NCBI GenBank assembly: GCA_949357655.1
Contig: CASHTG010000001.1
Span: 2,604,001 to 2,668,000 of the forward strand
Origin: Parascedosporium putredinis
Lineage: Eukaryota; Ascomycota; Sordariomycetes; Microascales; Microascaceae
Direction of reading: 5' to 3'
Length of the DNA: 64,000 bases
The first letter of the stretch is position 1. Every line of letters begins with the position of its first letter. Below, piece after piece: positions 1 through 13,000 of this stretch. A model generated the notes under the pieces. That model was not told the origin of the DNA, did not search any database, and was given only the letters and a program-made list of their open reading frames with translations. A program made the translations under genes and the position numbers.

Positions 1-958
1 GCCATAAAATCCTACGAAGAGTGTCTTCGCCTAGTGGTGGAGCTCTCCATCTTCAGTCCCAACGAGTCTGTCGAAGATATTGCCACATCCTCACTTCCTT
101 ACCTTTTGATAAACTACCACCTTGCCCAGCTCGTGCAAAGATTCCGACCCTCGTCACAGCAGATCGACTCAATACAGTTCGAAAAGCAGCGGCCGCTTAC
201 GAGTCGTTCCTCGGGCTCCTCGACCGGTATGAGCTGCTTAGGGAAATTATGCAAAGCTCTACGAAAGGTACCGTGAGGACGGAGACCAGTTTTCAGTCGT
301 CATGGGTGCGGATGCCGCAGCCAAGAGGAATGCCAAGATCCAAAATTTCAAGGTTGAGAAAGAACTCAAGGAGAAGTTGGCGCTGCTGAAGAGGAACCCG
401 CGATATTCAGAGCAGGGGATGAGGAGCTTGTGCGACAAGTTTATCTCACCAACATCGAGTTTCACGTCCATATGGCCTTCCAGGACCTCGAAAGCCTTAA
501 CAAGGAGCTAGATATGCTCCGCCAGGCCCCGCCGAATCCTCGACCGCAGCAGATGGTTCCGAACGATGCGCGCCACCGGGCACCCGGGCAAAATAACGAC
601 AGCTACTCCGAACGCCTCGATGCGCCACTAACTTCTCTTCTGGGTCAAAACGGTCCTCTGATTTCAAAGGAGGGAAACCAATGAGGCCATTCACGATTGT
701 AGGGACTAGGCAAGACTTGAAGAAGGGCGTTTTCCGCTCCGGCCACAATCTTCCCACTATGAGCATCGACGAGTATCTAGACGAGGAGTTCAAGCGGGGT
801 GGAATCATCGAGGGGGCGGCGACGCAAGCTTCCAGCGGCCTGAGCCCGATGAGGATAACATCGAAAAGGCCGATGCGGAGACGTATAAAGCCAGAGAATG
901 GGACGAATTCACCGAGGCGAATCCCAAGGGTTCCGGAAACACACTGAACAGGGGCTAG
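1..958 (+). CDS. TAP42-family PP2A regulatory subunit, 5' truncated
   Basis: Encodes the C-terminal ~320 residues of a TAP42/alpha4 protein, which binds the catalytic subunits of PP2A-type phosphatases and links them to TOR signalling in the cytoplasm. The window starts inside the gene, so the initiator is missing. Family features seen in order: an AAYESFLGLLDRYELL helix, KLYERYREDGDQFS, the R-x2-KI-x-NFK-x-EKELKEKL segment, and the C-terminal signature VFRSGHNLPTMSIDEYLDEE. It ends ETYKAREWDEFTEANPKG and a TAG stop at 956-958. The reading frame changes five times (about 150, 245, 410, 655 and 820), each equal to one lost base, although the protein stays conserved across every break. I treat these as sequence errors. 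Identity is firm; the only doubt is whether this copy is intact in the organism. Confidence 0.88.
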
Positions 959-2674
959 AACATGAATTAGGCGTTGGAAATAGTCAAGCGTTTCCATTTT
1001 GAGCTGAGAAAATTGTGAGAAGTTTTCTCTTGATCTTCGTGCCAAGCTCTCTAAAATGCATTTACGACTGGCTTCTCTCGAGGTCTCCCGTGGAACGAGT
1101 TCTCCAGCATATCAGGCCCGTGAATGAGGGCTATACAGAGAGTGAAAAGGGACACGTATGCTGTGCGCCCAATTCTCGACAACATTGATGGTGGGCGCCG
1201 CACGACTGAGCCCATTTTTCTTTTTCCCTTACAGTTTCGTGCGGGCTTTCAGATGGCATCGATACCTCTTTCCGCGATGGTGACTCTTTAGGGGATGCTT
1301 TGCACCGAGGCACGTGGCGGGTTTCAATAGATGTTTGCCATCGCTCTGTAAGGATTCATCTACTCGTCTTGGGTGCCCACAGATTCAACTCGACTCCTCG
1401 AAATCGGAAGCCCGCCCGCCCACTTGGCTCGAGTCACGACGACTGTCACAAAAGGATAGCACCTTCCGGCAAGCTGAGAAAACGCCAACGCCCCAAACTA
1501 ACTGAGCATGAGGGGGCGATGAGAATGTGTTTTCCGCCTCTGGCTTGTTCTTTCCTCTCTCTGAAACCGAATCTGATCCTATTCATGGCGATGAATAGCG
1601 GTCGTCAACCCCTCCGGTGTGTGAAGATTAGTCACAAGAAAGAAGGTGCTAGTATATTAGTATATATAACCTAAACAAGCTCGTTCTCCTGTTTATCTTG
1701 TCCGCTCTGCTATTCCCTCTCGTTATTGCTGCTTTGATTGGTATCATCAATACCGGTAGCCGCCTGGCCGCGCTCTCCGTCATACAGCGTCCTTTTACCG
1801 TTCACAATCGCAACCTTTTTCAATAACTGCGTTCCTTCAAGGGGACTTTGTGCTCTCGCCCAAGCAACAACCGCCTTTTTTTCTTTTCGAATCGATACCC
1901 CATACCCTCGAGGCGAAAACCTAGGTAAGCATTCACTGCTGTTTCATGTACTTTTCGTTGCCATCGACACCACTTTCCGTCACAAAATACAATGAGGAAG
2001 GGTAATAGGCCCAATTTAAGGTGTATTCTTTCATGATTCACAGCCTTTTTCCAAGGGCCATCTGTTTTCTCTTCATCTGTGTGGAGTCATCAAATAGCCC
2101 GGAACATGGCGGTTTGTAGGAGCTCTACTCATGGTTCCTCCCGCTAGTTTGGCGAATATCCCCTAGAACTTCGAGGGTTTCATGTCCCAATCATCTCCAA
2201 GAAACTTCAATGATGTCTGCGTCTGATTTCGCTAGGGAAAAGACCATTTTTCTAACGCGTGAACCACAGCACACCTAATATGGCACACCAGGGAGCGGGA
2301 AGCCAAGGTACGCACATTTGGGAAGTATGGGTGGAGGACATCGTTTGTTGAATATCCCAGCTAAGATGTATCCTTGCTTGGACAAGCAGACGGAACCTAT
2401 TCCAATTTTCCCCAGAAACGCACCGCAGCTCAGGCATTTGGCACCCAATGCGTCTCATAGGATGGGCAGCTGCGGGATGCTGGAGGCTACAGCTTGTGCG
2501 AGACCTCTTTCGACTGTAAGTCCCCTCCCGAACCCGGCCACGTTCCCCCATATCCCGTAGGAGAGATAACAGAGGGCTCACTCCAGTTCGCCAGTTGGCT
2601 TTTCTCCGAGCCTCCAGTTTCCCGCCACCCACGCCAACCATCTTGGCCTGGATTTGGCTGGTCCTTTGACAGAT
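959..2674. other. Intergenic region between TAP42-like gene and bZIP gene
   Basis: About 1.7 kb with no ORF resembling a known protein. It should contain the 3' end of the TAP42-like transcript and the 5' leader of the bZIP gene. A good donor (GTAAGT at 2517) and a possible acceptor at 2671-2672 would make a 156-nt intron joining an upstream open frame (from about 2318) to the frame entering the bZIP gene, so the bZIP gene may begin further upstream than annotated. No repeat was seen. Confidence 0.4.
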
Positions 2675-3458
2675 ATGATACAGTCATCGGTTCCTGGGAT
2701 ACTATCCGCATTCGACCCCTTGAACCATCATTACCAATTTCCAATACCGAATGCTTTCCCCACCAACTGGTCGAGGGGCCGGGGTGGCCGTCAACCCACC
2801 CAACGTAGAGGAAGCTAGCAGGCAATGCTCCCGAGCCGAGGTCAAGACCATAGACACGCCCAATTTCGATGACCTTGATACCTCCCGCGTTGGCCTCACC
2901 GCTTTCGACGAAGTCCCAAAGGAGAACCCGAGCCTCTATCCGGAAGCGTGTCCGGGCCGCCACTATCCCATGACCTGGTTCACCGAGAGCGGCTTCCTCC
3001 CCACAAGCCTACACGGCGTAACGGAGGATGAGATGCGGGGACGGATTAAAGAGGCGACGGCTGTACTCAAGGAGCCCCGTACCGACCCCAACTTGTACCC
3101 CGCTCGGAGAAGGCAAGGCCGGCAGGGCATCCTATCGGCTGACATGTCGGCCCGGGAAAAGGCTCGGACAAGCAATCGCGTTGCGGCGGAAAGGAAGCGC
3201 GCCCGAGAGGCTGAACACCGAGATTTCTGCATGGTCAGAGTCGCGAGGTTGGAGGCGGAGATGGCGTACCTCAAGGCCCAAATCATTCTCCTTGGCGGGG
3301 ATCCCACAGAGTTCAACCTGCTCCCGACCTGGTTCACCAACCAATTTGCCGTCCCCGTCAACCCAACCGCCCCAAAGGTGGGCCAAAAGGCTAAGATTGC
3401 CTGTACCAAACAAGACCCCGAGCTTGAGGAGGAAGGGGGCGGACTGAATCTTACGTAG
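2675..3458 (+). CDS. bZIP transcription factor
   Basis: Putative DNA-binding regulator. The C-terminal half has a basic region with the invariant N-x7-R spacing (SNRVAAERKRARE, about 3155-3215). Nine residues later a zipper follows in which the first heptad position is Cys and the next three are Leu (C-x6-L-x6-L-x6-L). The zipper is short, and a ~50-residue tail follows. The N-terminal part is Pro/Asn-rich. The frame from ATG 2675 gives a plausible N-terminus (NHHYQFPIPNAFPTNW) but shifts near 2780 into the frame that carries the bZIP. A second possible start is the ATG at 2751, directly in the bZIP frame. The gene converges on FAS2. The specific regulator and its targets are not recognisable; the bZIP class assignment is good. 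Confidence 0.7.
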
Positions 3459-4332
3459 CTAACAGGCTTGCTTCGCTGCTTTCGCTGCTTTGTGTTTGCC
3501 TCGGTTCTTCATTTTACTTGCGCATTGTTTTATTCTTCTTTTGTTTGTGGAAGGGGGAGGGGGCAAGGAGTGTTTAAGCAGTAGTGTTTGTTCGAGCTGA
3601 TCCCGCCTCGGACAATGCACAATAGGGTTTCCTCCTTGGGTATGCAAGAACTGGAGAAGCGCAGAGCAGGATATTACTACCGTGCTGGTCATGGCACCTT
3701 GACACCGGCCCGTCCTCGCTCGCTTTTCGCTCCAGCTAGCGCGGGGGTGCCTGCTCTGTGATGATTTATACTCGGATAGGGCGGCGCGGTTGCGGTAGAA
3801 CAGATTACGGTGGTGTAGAGCTTGCAGACAACTCATCAAGAGCATTCGATTTGGAAATGCAGTTCGTTCTTCTAGCGCTGTTTCTCGGGACCTTGGTCTA
3901 TGACCCTTCAACCAACCAGCATTACATTGAACACAGTGGGTCGATAGAGAGAAGAGACTCATAATGGATTCTTAGCATCACTCGGTTTAAAATCATACGC
4001 CCAATGACGCGTGAAATAAAACTCAACACATAAGTTGATAACTTCTATTTCTAGACTTGCATTCCCAACAACTCTATGTGATATCCATGTCAAAATCTTC
4101 CTTCAATGTTGTAAAAACGAAGAAAATAGGAAGGGAACAATACCAAAATTAAAGGTCAAAATAATAATACTGCGGGAAACAAGTCGTAAGAAAACAAAAC
4201 AAGAAAAAAAAGACCTTCCAAACCCTCATGGGCAACCCAATATCCCCCTCCATGCATACGCATTCCATCATACTTTTCGTGTTCTTCCTTGGTTCTTCCT
4301 TTTTAACATTCGCCGAGCCTTTCCGTTCAAAT
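3459..4332. other. Convergent 3' region between bZIP gene and FAS2
   Basis: About 0.87 kb between two converging stop codons. T-rich and A-rich stretches (for example 3525-3545 and 4195-4210) suit 3' UTR and polyadenylation. A 167-codon minus-strand ORF at 3459-3962 has no family resemblance and biased low-complexity composition; I do not call it a gene. Confidence 0.5.
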
Positions 4333-7300
4333 TTAAAGTGTGGCAACAGCAACGGCCATGGCCTGGGTATCCGAGTGGGAGATGGACACGTTGACATCCT
4401 TCACACCGGCCTTCTTAGCAGCAGTGGCGGCGTCACCGTGAAGCTATTATACTGGTTAGTCTTGCTGTAGTGGGATGGTATGATTGGGGAGGGAGGGGAG
4501 AAATTAGGGGTTCCAACTAACCTTGACGGATGGGGCACCTTCAGAGGTCCTGATGATCTCGATATCCTTGAGGGCGGCACCGGCTCCTGGCTAGGGACGC
4601 CGAGCGACTTGAAAACGGCTTCCTTGGCACTCCACCTGCCTGCAAAGGAGCTTTGGGGGCTGGGAGCCTTGCGGCAGTAGTCAATCTCTGCTTGGGTGAA
4701 GTTGCGCGCGATAAAAGTCTCGTTCTCAATGTTGATAGCAGAGATGTCTTCAACGTCCACGCCAATCTTGCTGTTCTTCGCCACAACCTTTTGGGCGAGC
4801 GCTTCCATCATGGTGGCCGTCGCCTTTTGAGCGGCGGAAGAAGCGGGCTTCTCAGAGAGGGCCATGAAGTTGGAAGGATAGGTGAGCTCAGAAGTTTTCT
4901 TGTCCTCGGTGACACGGGCGTCGGGGTTGAGGAGCACCTGGCTCAGCTGCTCGTCAGTGTAAGGAGAGTGGGACTTGGCGACGAACAGGCTGTTGTGGAT
5001 CAAGCCGTTGTGGAAGTACCTGTAGGCCTTCTTCTGACGGGCCTCAACCTTGGCGCAGTAAGCATTGTACGTCTGCTCGTCGAGGGTGGCAAACAGATAG
5101 CGGGGATGGACACCAATGGCTTGAGCGCCCTTCTGGCCGAAACCGAAGGATGTGACGGAGAACGCCTTGATACCGTCGGTCTGGATGCTGCGGCTGGGGT
5201 AGACAATGAGGTCATACTGCTCAAGGACGGAGTCGACGTTGTCAGCGTTGCGGTTGCCGGGGACCAAACCCGTGTTGAGAACCTGGAGGCAGCCGTTCAT
5301 CATCCAGGCACCGGCGGCACCCTTGGGATGGCCCGTAAGGTACTTCTGGAAGATACCCATGATGGCGTTACCCTTGGAGCGGCCAAGGTGGCGGAGCTGC
5401 TGGCAGATGACCGAAGACTCGTTCTTGTCGTTAGCCTTGGTCGACGTGCCATGGAATGAGGCAACGCCGAGATCATCAACCGTCAGACCCCAAGTTGCGA
5501 GGGCGCCACGCAGAGGAGCGATAGAGGTATCGTTCTTCCAGAAGTTGTTGCCCAGGCTCCTGAGCATCTCCTTCTCTTGACGGGCGGCCTCCTTCTCGAT
5601 GTGGTTGGTGCGATCTTGGAAGTAGTCCTTCTCGCTGAACTGGCCACCCTGAGACTTGATGGCATCGACTTCGTCATAGAGGAACTCGAGTTCCGACTCC
5701 TTCCACTGCTTGATCTGCCTCCTGCGGAGGTTCATCTGGCGGCGACGGTAGTCAATGTCGAGAAGGGGCGACGTGAACTTGCCGGTGTGCTCACGGGCAG
5801 TGGTAAGGACACCTTGGCCGGGAGCAGGAACGGACCGACCGATCTTGTCAGACGCGGTGGTAGTCAGGGCGAGAATACTGTAAATGGGCACACCCATCTC
5901 GAGGGCAAGCTTGGCAGTCATGATAATCTGGACACCGCAACCTTGCGACTCCATGAAGCCGTTTCGGGTAGTGGTGGTGGGTCGAGACATCTCCTGGGGG
6001 TGCGGCCATGCGCGAACTCGTCAACCGCGTTGCTGGTGGCCTTCATGTTGGCGAACTCGTACGAACCCTCCTCGCCAAAGTCATCGAAACCACCGACAAT
6101 GCAGACTCGGGCCTTGCCTTCCATGATGGTCTCATAGCCAATGTCCACAGACTCGACGGCAGTGGCGCAAGCACCGACTGGGGTCTTGATGGGACCCGAG
6201 GACGAGAGCAGCAACATGTTAACCCAGGCGCTCATGGTGTTGATGAAAGACTCCTGAAGAATATCGTTCTGGAGAGGCTTATCGAGGTACCTGTCGCGAT
6301 GCATGCCACGAAGGGCAGCGGTACCACCCATGCCCGAACCAACGCAGTTGCCGACTTCGGAGACGTGGACATACTTGTAGAACTCATAGGGGTCGGTGAT
6401 ACCCGAGGACAAGAGAGCCTCTGCAGTGGAAACGAGGACGAAGAGGGCGACGGGGTCGACCTGGGAGATGATGTCGTCGGGAATGCCATATCGCTTAGCG
6501 TCCCAGCCGGTCGGGATCTGGCCGGCAACAAGGCGGTCAAAGCGAAGAGCCTTGGGAATCCAAAGCGCGGCGCCCTTCTTCAAGCGGACAGTGTACTCGC
6601 CAGACTCGGGAATCTCAAAGATTTCGACCTTGTCGCCGTGTTCACGCCTGAACTCCTCGGCCGTCTCCTTGGAGGCTTCGAAAGGCTCGAGGTCCTGCTC
6701 AATGACGACTTCGTGGAGAAGTTGTTTCTTGTTCGGGTCGTAGCCTTCGAAGAGCTCAGGCTCGATCAAACGGATACCGCTGTGCTCGAGAATGAATTTC
6801 TCGTACTTGGACTTGACATCCTTCTCGTCAACGGGAGTACCGGTCTTGCCGTCAACCCAGCCCGAGTAAGGGCGGCGGTTGATGGGTCCGTTGTGATGCT
6901 TGATGAGACCCATGATCCAGGCCATCTCGACGCAGCCCTCCAGAGAGAATTCGCCATAGGCTTCCATCTCCCATCGGGTACGGGCATTGCCCCAAGGACC
7001 AACCTCTGCGAAGCCAGTAACGACGACGACCTTCTCGAGGTCAACCATGCCCTTGAGTTTGTCGTTGAGAGGGCAATGTCCTCCTTCCAGTCGAGGGCGT
7101 TGGGGAAGTCGAACTTGATGTTGGCACGGTGCTCAATGATCTTCTTCTGGTACAGGGCTTCCGAAGCTTCGCCGTTGACAATAGTGTTCTCGATAGCGGT
7201 CTCCTTGCTGACGGCCTTGCGGATCTCGCTGTTCTCCATGATGTCCTTGCGCAGCTTGGTCATGGTCTCGTTCAAGTTAGGGATGAACTGCAGACCGCCG

Positions 7301-10079
7301 TTCAAATCGGCGAAGACAGGCTCGGATTGGCAGAGATCGACAACGGCGGGGCTCATCAGGCCGAGAAGGTTGAAGGCCATCTCGGACTGCGAAAATGTGC
7401 GCACACCAAAGGCCTCGACACCCTCGGCAACAATGTTGTTACCAGACATGAGACCAGTACCACGGGTCCATCCAATGACAGCACCGCAGATAGTAAGGAA
7501 GTGAGCCCAGTCCTCAGAGTACCAACGGTTGAAGAGGGTCTCAAGGGCAAGCTTAGACTCAGAGTAGAGACCGTCATTGCCAAAGGTACCGTGGTTAGGC
7601 GAGAGAGGGAGGACAACCTGGGCAGGGCGAGTCTCGAAACCTCGCTCAGCCTTCTGTGTCTTGATGGCACCAAGTAGGCGGAGAAGGTTGGTCAGCATGA
7701 TACGGTGAGCCAACTCGGAGCGGGAATCGATGGTATCAATCTGGCGTCCGTTCTCGGAGATGGCGGCGAAAGGAATCACGTAGTCAAGATCCCATCCAAG
7801 ACCGTTCTTGATGTCGTAGACGTACTCGACGAGGGCCTCAACGTCTTGTTTGCTGCCCTGGTTGAAGGGCACAACAACAAGCTGAGAGCCGCGCGAGCCG
7901 TACTTGGTGTACAGAGACTGGTAGTACTCGGTAACCTCCCGAGAGTAGCGGCTAGTGGTGACAATGACCTTGGCACCACCGCTAATGAGGCCGATGAGGA
8001 CCTCTGCACCAATTGATCCAGCACCGGCACCGGTCATGAGGGCGTACTTGCCCTGGAAGGTAATTCCGTCCCGAGCGCCCTTTTCGAGGCAGCTAAGGTA
8101 CAGGGTTGTGAGCTTCTTGCTGTAATCCCAACCGTGGAGATTCTTGCGCTTGAGGTGAAGGAAGGGAATGGTCTCGACCTTGCCCTTGTTCGTGGGGGCC
8201 CTTGACGGCCGGCTTTTTAGCACCAGGAGGGTTGGTATCCTTGGGGATGATTTGGCTCTCGTTCATGGCGAGAGAGCGGCATACATCCCGGTACAGGTTT
8301 CGAATCTCAAGTTGCGAGCTAGTCAACGTGGCCTTGTGTTGCTGCTTAATGAGCTTGTACATGCGTTGAAGATCGTTCTGGACCTTGGTACGGTTGCCGT
8401 ATTCGGAAATCTTTCCGCCCTCGCTCATCTGCTGGACATAATGCTCCAGCTTGCGACAGCTGCTCCTAGGGACCTCTTCATAGTTGAGATTACCCTTGGC
8501 ATCGACAATGGTGCGGGGACCGGTAGGGACGGCCACGTCCTTGAAAGCGGGGGCAGCGTCCAGAACCTCTTTGCAGTTTTCGATGAGCTGGGCACCAAGT
8601 TCCTTGGCCAACTTGTAGGTCTCGCCACGATCCTCAGGGCAGTTGTCAATGTGATACTGCATGAACTCGAGAAGTTTAGGGTTGGATCGGTTCATGATGC
8701 GGATACACTGGCTGACAATCTCTCGGTCGACAACCTTGAGCCTGCCAAAGATGATATCGAAGTACATGTTTAGAGCATCCTGCCTCGCCCAGTTCCAGTC
8801 GGAATCATAGACACGAGCCTTGAGGGAGCTGAAAACGGGCTCAATTCCGGCCGCGTAGAAGTCGCCGTGCTCGGTAGTCCAGAGATCAAGCTGGGCTTGG
8901 AGGACCTTTTCAGATGACTGCGAGCTGATGTGGGCCTTTTCGCCAGCCTTGAGGTCCATCTTGAGATACCTGGCAAACAGCTCGAGCTGTTGCTTGAACA
9001 GAGCGCGCTGGTCCTTGGTGAGAGCGTCGATGGCAGCAGGGTCCATCATCATGCCCTGGCCGGCGCCAGCAGCCGGGCCGGCAGCGGCAGTCGTCGTGAG
9101 GCTGATGCCAGCGTTGGTGGCATACTTCTGGGCGACGTCGTCAAGGAAGGCTTTGGCATCAGCCTCGGAGCCAAGACGGTTGGCGGGCTCCATGGTCAAG
9201 GCCAAAAGCAAGGCGCCATCTTGGCGACCGGACCCAAGACCCCATCGAGTCTCAAGGTACTTGCGCGCAGCAGTAATGTTGAAACCTCCGGGCATCTTGG
9301 AGGAGATGAGCCTGGCAATAAGCGCTTGAGACTGCTTGCCGATCTGACCATCGAACGTGGCCTGCATCGCGGCACCTAGCTCGTCAAGAGGGGTATCTTC
9401 GGGCTTTTCTGGGGTCGAGCCGAACTCCTTGCCGAGGTCACCAAGAATTTCGTTTTGTAGGGTGGATTTGCCTGAACGATGAGTTAGATATGCGCTCTCT
9501 CATTTATTCCACTCAAGCCCAGTTAATGTCAACGAGACGGAACCTTGAGCTGCGTGACTTACCTCCGACTAAATCCTTGATCGCCTTGTTTAGAGGCACC
9601 TCAAGTAGAGGTTTCTTGAGCTTCTGAGCGATAAGAGCCCTCACAATGTCGAGGGCCGTTACAGGGGCGTCGGGAACTTGGACGGCGGGGCCAGCAGCAG
9701 GCGCCGCTGCGGCGGCGGCGGCGGCAACGGGAGCAGCAGACCCTGCGGCGGGGGCAGCAGCAGCGGGGGCCGCCTCGGGCTCAGGCTCTTCCTCAATGGG
9801 GTCGACATCATAATAGATCTCCTTGGCATCCTTGTTGTAGCAAAGAATCTGTCGCTGCACGGACTTGGCAGCATCATAAGCCTCATACTTGGAGGCCAAG
9901 GTTCGCTTCGCCATCACACCGAGGGTCTCAGCGGGACCGATCTCGACAATGCGCTCAGCCGTCTTCTCGGCGAGAAAGACATCCTGAGTTTCAATCCACC
10001 GGACAGGCGAGGCAAATTGATAGGCCAGTAGCTCGATCAGCAGCGTGTGAGCGAGCTCTTGCTCGACCTCAGGACGCAT
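4333..10079 (-). CDS. FAS2: Fatty acid synthase subunit alpha
   Basis: Alpha chain of the cytosolic fungal type I FAS (alpha6-beta6), which makes palmitoyl/stearoyl-CoA from acetyl-CoA, malonyl-CoA and NADPH. It starts at ATG 10079 ([20 protein letters not shown]), completing the split MPT fold. An Ala/Pro linker (about 9670-9790) and the acyl carrier domain follow; the pantetheine Ser is in GGKSTLQNE, with a 91-nt intron (9472-9562) splitting GG/KS. Next comes ketoreductase ([19 protein letters not shown]), then ketosynthase with Cys in [10 protein letters not shown] and His in HGTSTKAND and [10 protein letters not shown]. The C-terminal phosphopantetheinyl transferase has [11 protein letters not shown] and [13 protein letters not shown] 78-nt intron (4444-4521) precedes the last 36 codons. 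Frameshifts lie near 8196 (one extra base in a run of five G) and near 7072, 5998 and 4582 (one base lost each). Correcting them gives 1859 residues, the normal length. Confidence 0.97.
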
Positions 10080-13000
10080 GATTGCGACTACTTGGCTGTG
10101 TGGAGGTTGTGGGTGGTATTATTTGTGGTCGTGAACGACTGGATGACGGAGCGTCACGCCTCTCGACGTTTACGTTTTCCGCGAAAGGTGAGAAGTTTGC
10201 ACTTCCTTCTACAACGCTTTGTTGAAGAGAGTGTATGATCTGTGTAGTGTTGGTCCTGTTACCGGCGTGTCCAGGAAGTTCGCGATGATTGAGCGACGGA
10301 AGGTGAGAAAAAGGAGAAGTGGCAAGTAAACCAAAAATTACAAGACGAAGTGGAGAGGGGTATTGGAAAGGAAGATATGAAGGGAGGATAATACAGCCCG
10401 TGGTGAAGGGGACAGAGGAATTGAAGGCTAGCCACGAAGAAATGGATTTCTGAGGCCAGGCCAGTGAATTGAGTGGTGCCAGCAACGGAAGCCGATGTTG
10501 TTGAACTCTTGAGGATCGAAGCTTGGGAAGGGGAAAAAAAAATTGGTCCAGACCAGAGTCGCGCGCCCCAGAAACGAGGTGAGCAACGACCATCATGGTA
10601 GCACTGGATTTGCCAGTTGCCTACACGCCCCCTCTCCTTCCATTCAGTGTTCCTTCCTCCCCTTTCCCGTTGCCGTTCCCTGGTACCACTCTGCCATTTT
10701 CCCACTTTGAGCTGTCCGGAGAAGGTACTCAAGGAGGAGCTAAAGATACCTAGAAGCTCGTTGCATGGTCAACGTAATGGAAAGTACCCAGGGTACCAAC
10801 TTGCGACGATCTTGGAGGGGAGGGGCGTCTGAGCTCAAAGCTGCTCTCAACCATATTCTGACGCTATTCCTAATTCGGCGTGGTTTTATATGCGCCACTT
10901 GTAGCTCCCCACCACAACCCCATTCCATTGGGGACACCATCAACAGTTTTCGACCACGGCTTTTCCAATTCAACGCGCCAGAAATCTCATACTCGCGAGA
11001 CCCAGCCGGAGCGAAGGAGATAGCGCCCTTTCACAGTGATTTCGGAGGATTGATATCTCAACCTCTGTGCCGCCATGATTTCGACATTGGTCTTTCCTTA
11101 TTCCACTCGGTTTCCGGACTATCCCCGCCCCTACAACCGAGGCAGGCACATTCAACTTTGGGCTGTGTAGGAATGATGTGTCTCCAACGTCCTCACTGCC
11201 CGGTCCGTCCGGGCCTCACACAGAACGTTGAACAGGCTCTTTCTTGCCCCAGCGGTAATATCGTGGTGTAGAGAATTGAGACTTCAATTGTAGTTGGCTT
11301 GCTTTCACTAACGGTGGCTGAGGCCTGATACTGTTTTCCCTATCCGCACCTCAACCTCAGTGCTGCCTCCCCGGCGACAACATATCAATTTTGCGCCAGT
11401 CCTCAATCCAAGGAGAGCATCTCTCAGGAAACTTTTTTTTTTTTTAACTTATGTTTTCCCCTTCTTTCTTTTTTTCCTCGGGCTGTTCCATCTGAAAGTT
11501 TGTTGGCACCGGTTCAATCCATCACCATCCATCATCAATAATAAGATGTAACCCCAGTGCTCAACCTTTTTCGTCCTCTCGATAATTGTGGATCAATTGA
11601 CCTGCCCATACTCACCCTTTCATAACAATGGCGGCCAATTTCTCCCCACAAGCTTTTCCTCTCCACACCCGCTTGCCCCTCCATCCTTTCCAACGTCTTA
11701 CGAATCACCAACGTGTTATTGGAACACACTCAATCCAATCCAATGGACTCGTAGGCAGCAAGAATTGAACCGGCTTGAGGACCTGTCTTGTGGACAAGTA
11801 CACAATCCCAAGACACTCTTCCCATCTTGAGTTCCACCTAGTCTCTTCAACACTTGCTCACTCTTTCCCCACCCCCTTCACTTCTGCTCAAGTGAGACAG
11901 GAGCCCAGGTTGGACTTGTTGCCTTTGGCGTGGGGACCCGTCGCTCTGGGTTCGCAATCTTGCGAAAGGGGTAGGCGGTGATGGTCAAGTAATGGTAGTA
12001 CTGCCCTGGAGCCTGCCGTCCTATTGCAACCCCACTAGCACCTTACGAGCCCAGGGGAGAAAATAGTTTTTGACTAGCCGTCGGGTACCCTTACAGGGCG
12101 CCGTCGATGGACCACTCGGTACTGAGTACCTATTACTTGTACAAGAAATACATTGATTATTGACCAGAGTGGAGTCCCCGACTACACGCTGTCGCCCCAT
12201 ATTATTTTTTTCAGTCAACGTTGAGAAGAGTTGGGAGGCCACCTGGCGGGATGTGAGAAAACTACGAACGCGAACATGAAAAATGTTACAGGCAAGTGGT
12301 GGTGCCATTCTGAGGTGATTGTGCAGGCTGCCAGCCCCCGATGCTGGCGCATCAGAACCTGGCCGTTCATCGCCCCGGCCCGCCGACATGGCAACGGTCT
12401 CGAACGTCAGGGTTCAATTGGAGCATCGTCAACTTTGCTACGTGAGACACAGCCCATGGCAAATGCAGAAAAGTTGCCCGCTGCCCTGAGATTGTCTCAT
12501 CTCTACCTGCCTGTCAAGACGAAGAGATGTGGCGACGACCCGCCTTGCAAGCCAAAATAAGGAAGATGATGGAAAAACGTTTAGGGGATTCGGCGTCGTA
12601 GGCTCGGCGTCTTGAATTCAGCGCCGGGGAGGTGACGACCAACCTACCAAAAGATCAGCACTGGGGTTATCAAATTGCTTTGCCCATGTCGGGTCCTCCA
12701 CGTAAAAATGAGGAGCCGTGACAGAGATCCCGTCCGACAGTGCACAGGAGTCGGACGAGAGGCTCGGATCTCGAGGAAGTGACGACTTATCGAATACAAC
12801 ACCCCACTAAGCCCCTCGGCAACAAGGAACTTCAAAGGTTCAACAATAATATGAGGAGGAATTCCTATCCGGTTTGTTGCCGCGACAGTTGTCTGGGGCG
12901 AGGCATAGTGCCACTGGGGACCAAGGCGTGAGACTAATAATATGCTCTGTCCTGGTTGGGAAGAACGGCATTGGGGTGCAGCAAGCGACAGTCCAGAACT

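Noticed and set aside
3459..3962. 167-codon minus-strand ORF downstream of the bZIP gene
   Set aside because: Low-complexity composition, no motif, and located in the convergent 3' flank.
4653..7504. Long plus-strand ORFs (268 and 498 codons) opposite FAS2
   Set aside because: They mirror conserved FAS2 codons on the other strand and show no independent domain; GC-biased third positions create long antisense frames.
4333..10079. Programmed ribosomal frameshifting as a shared mechanism
   Set aside because: Breaks occur at unrelated runs, in both directions, in genes not known to use it, and without a common slippery site or downstream structure.
11137..12819. Three CCTCGG hexamers as fatty-acid response elements in the FAS intergenic region
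   Set aside because: About two are expected by chance in 3.85 kb counting both strands; no clustering near either start.
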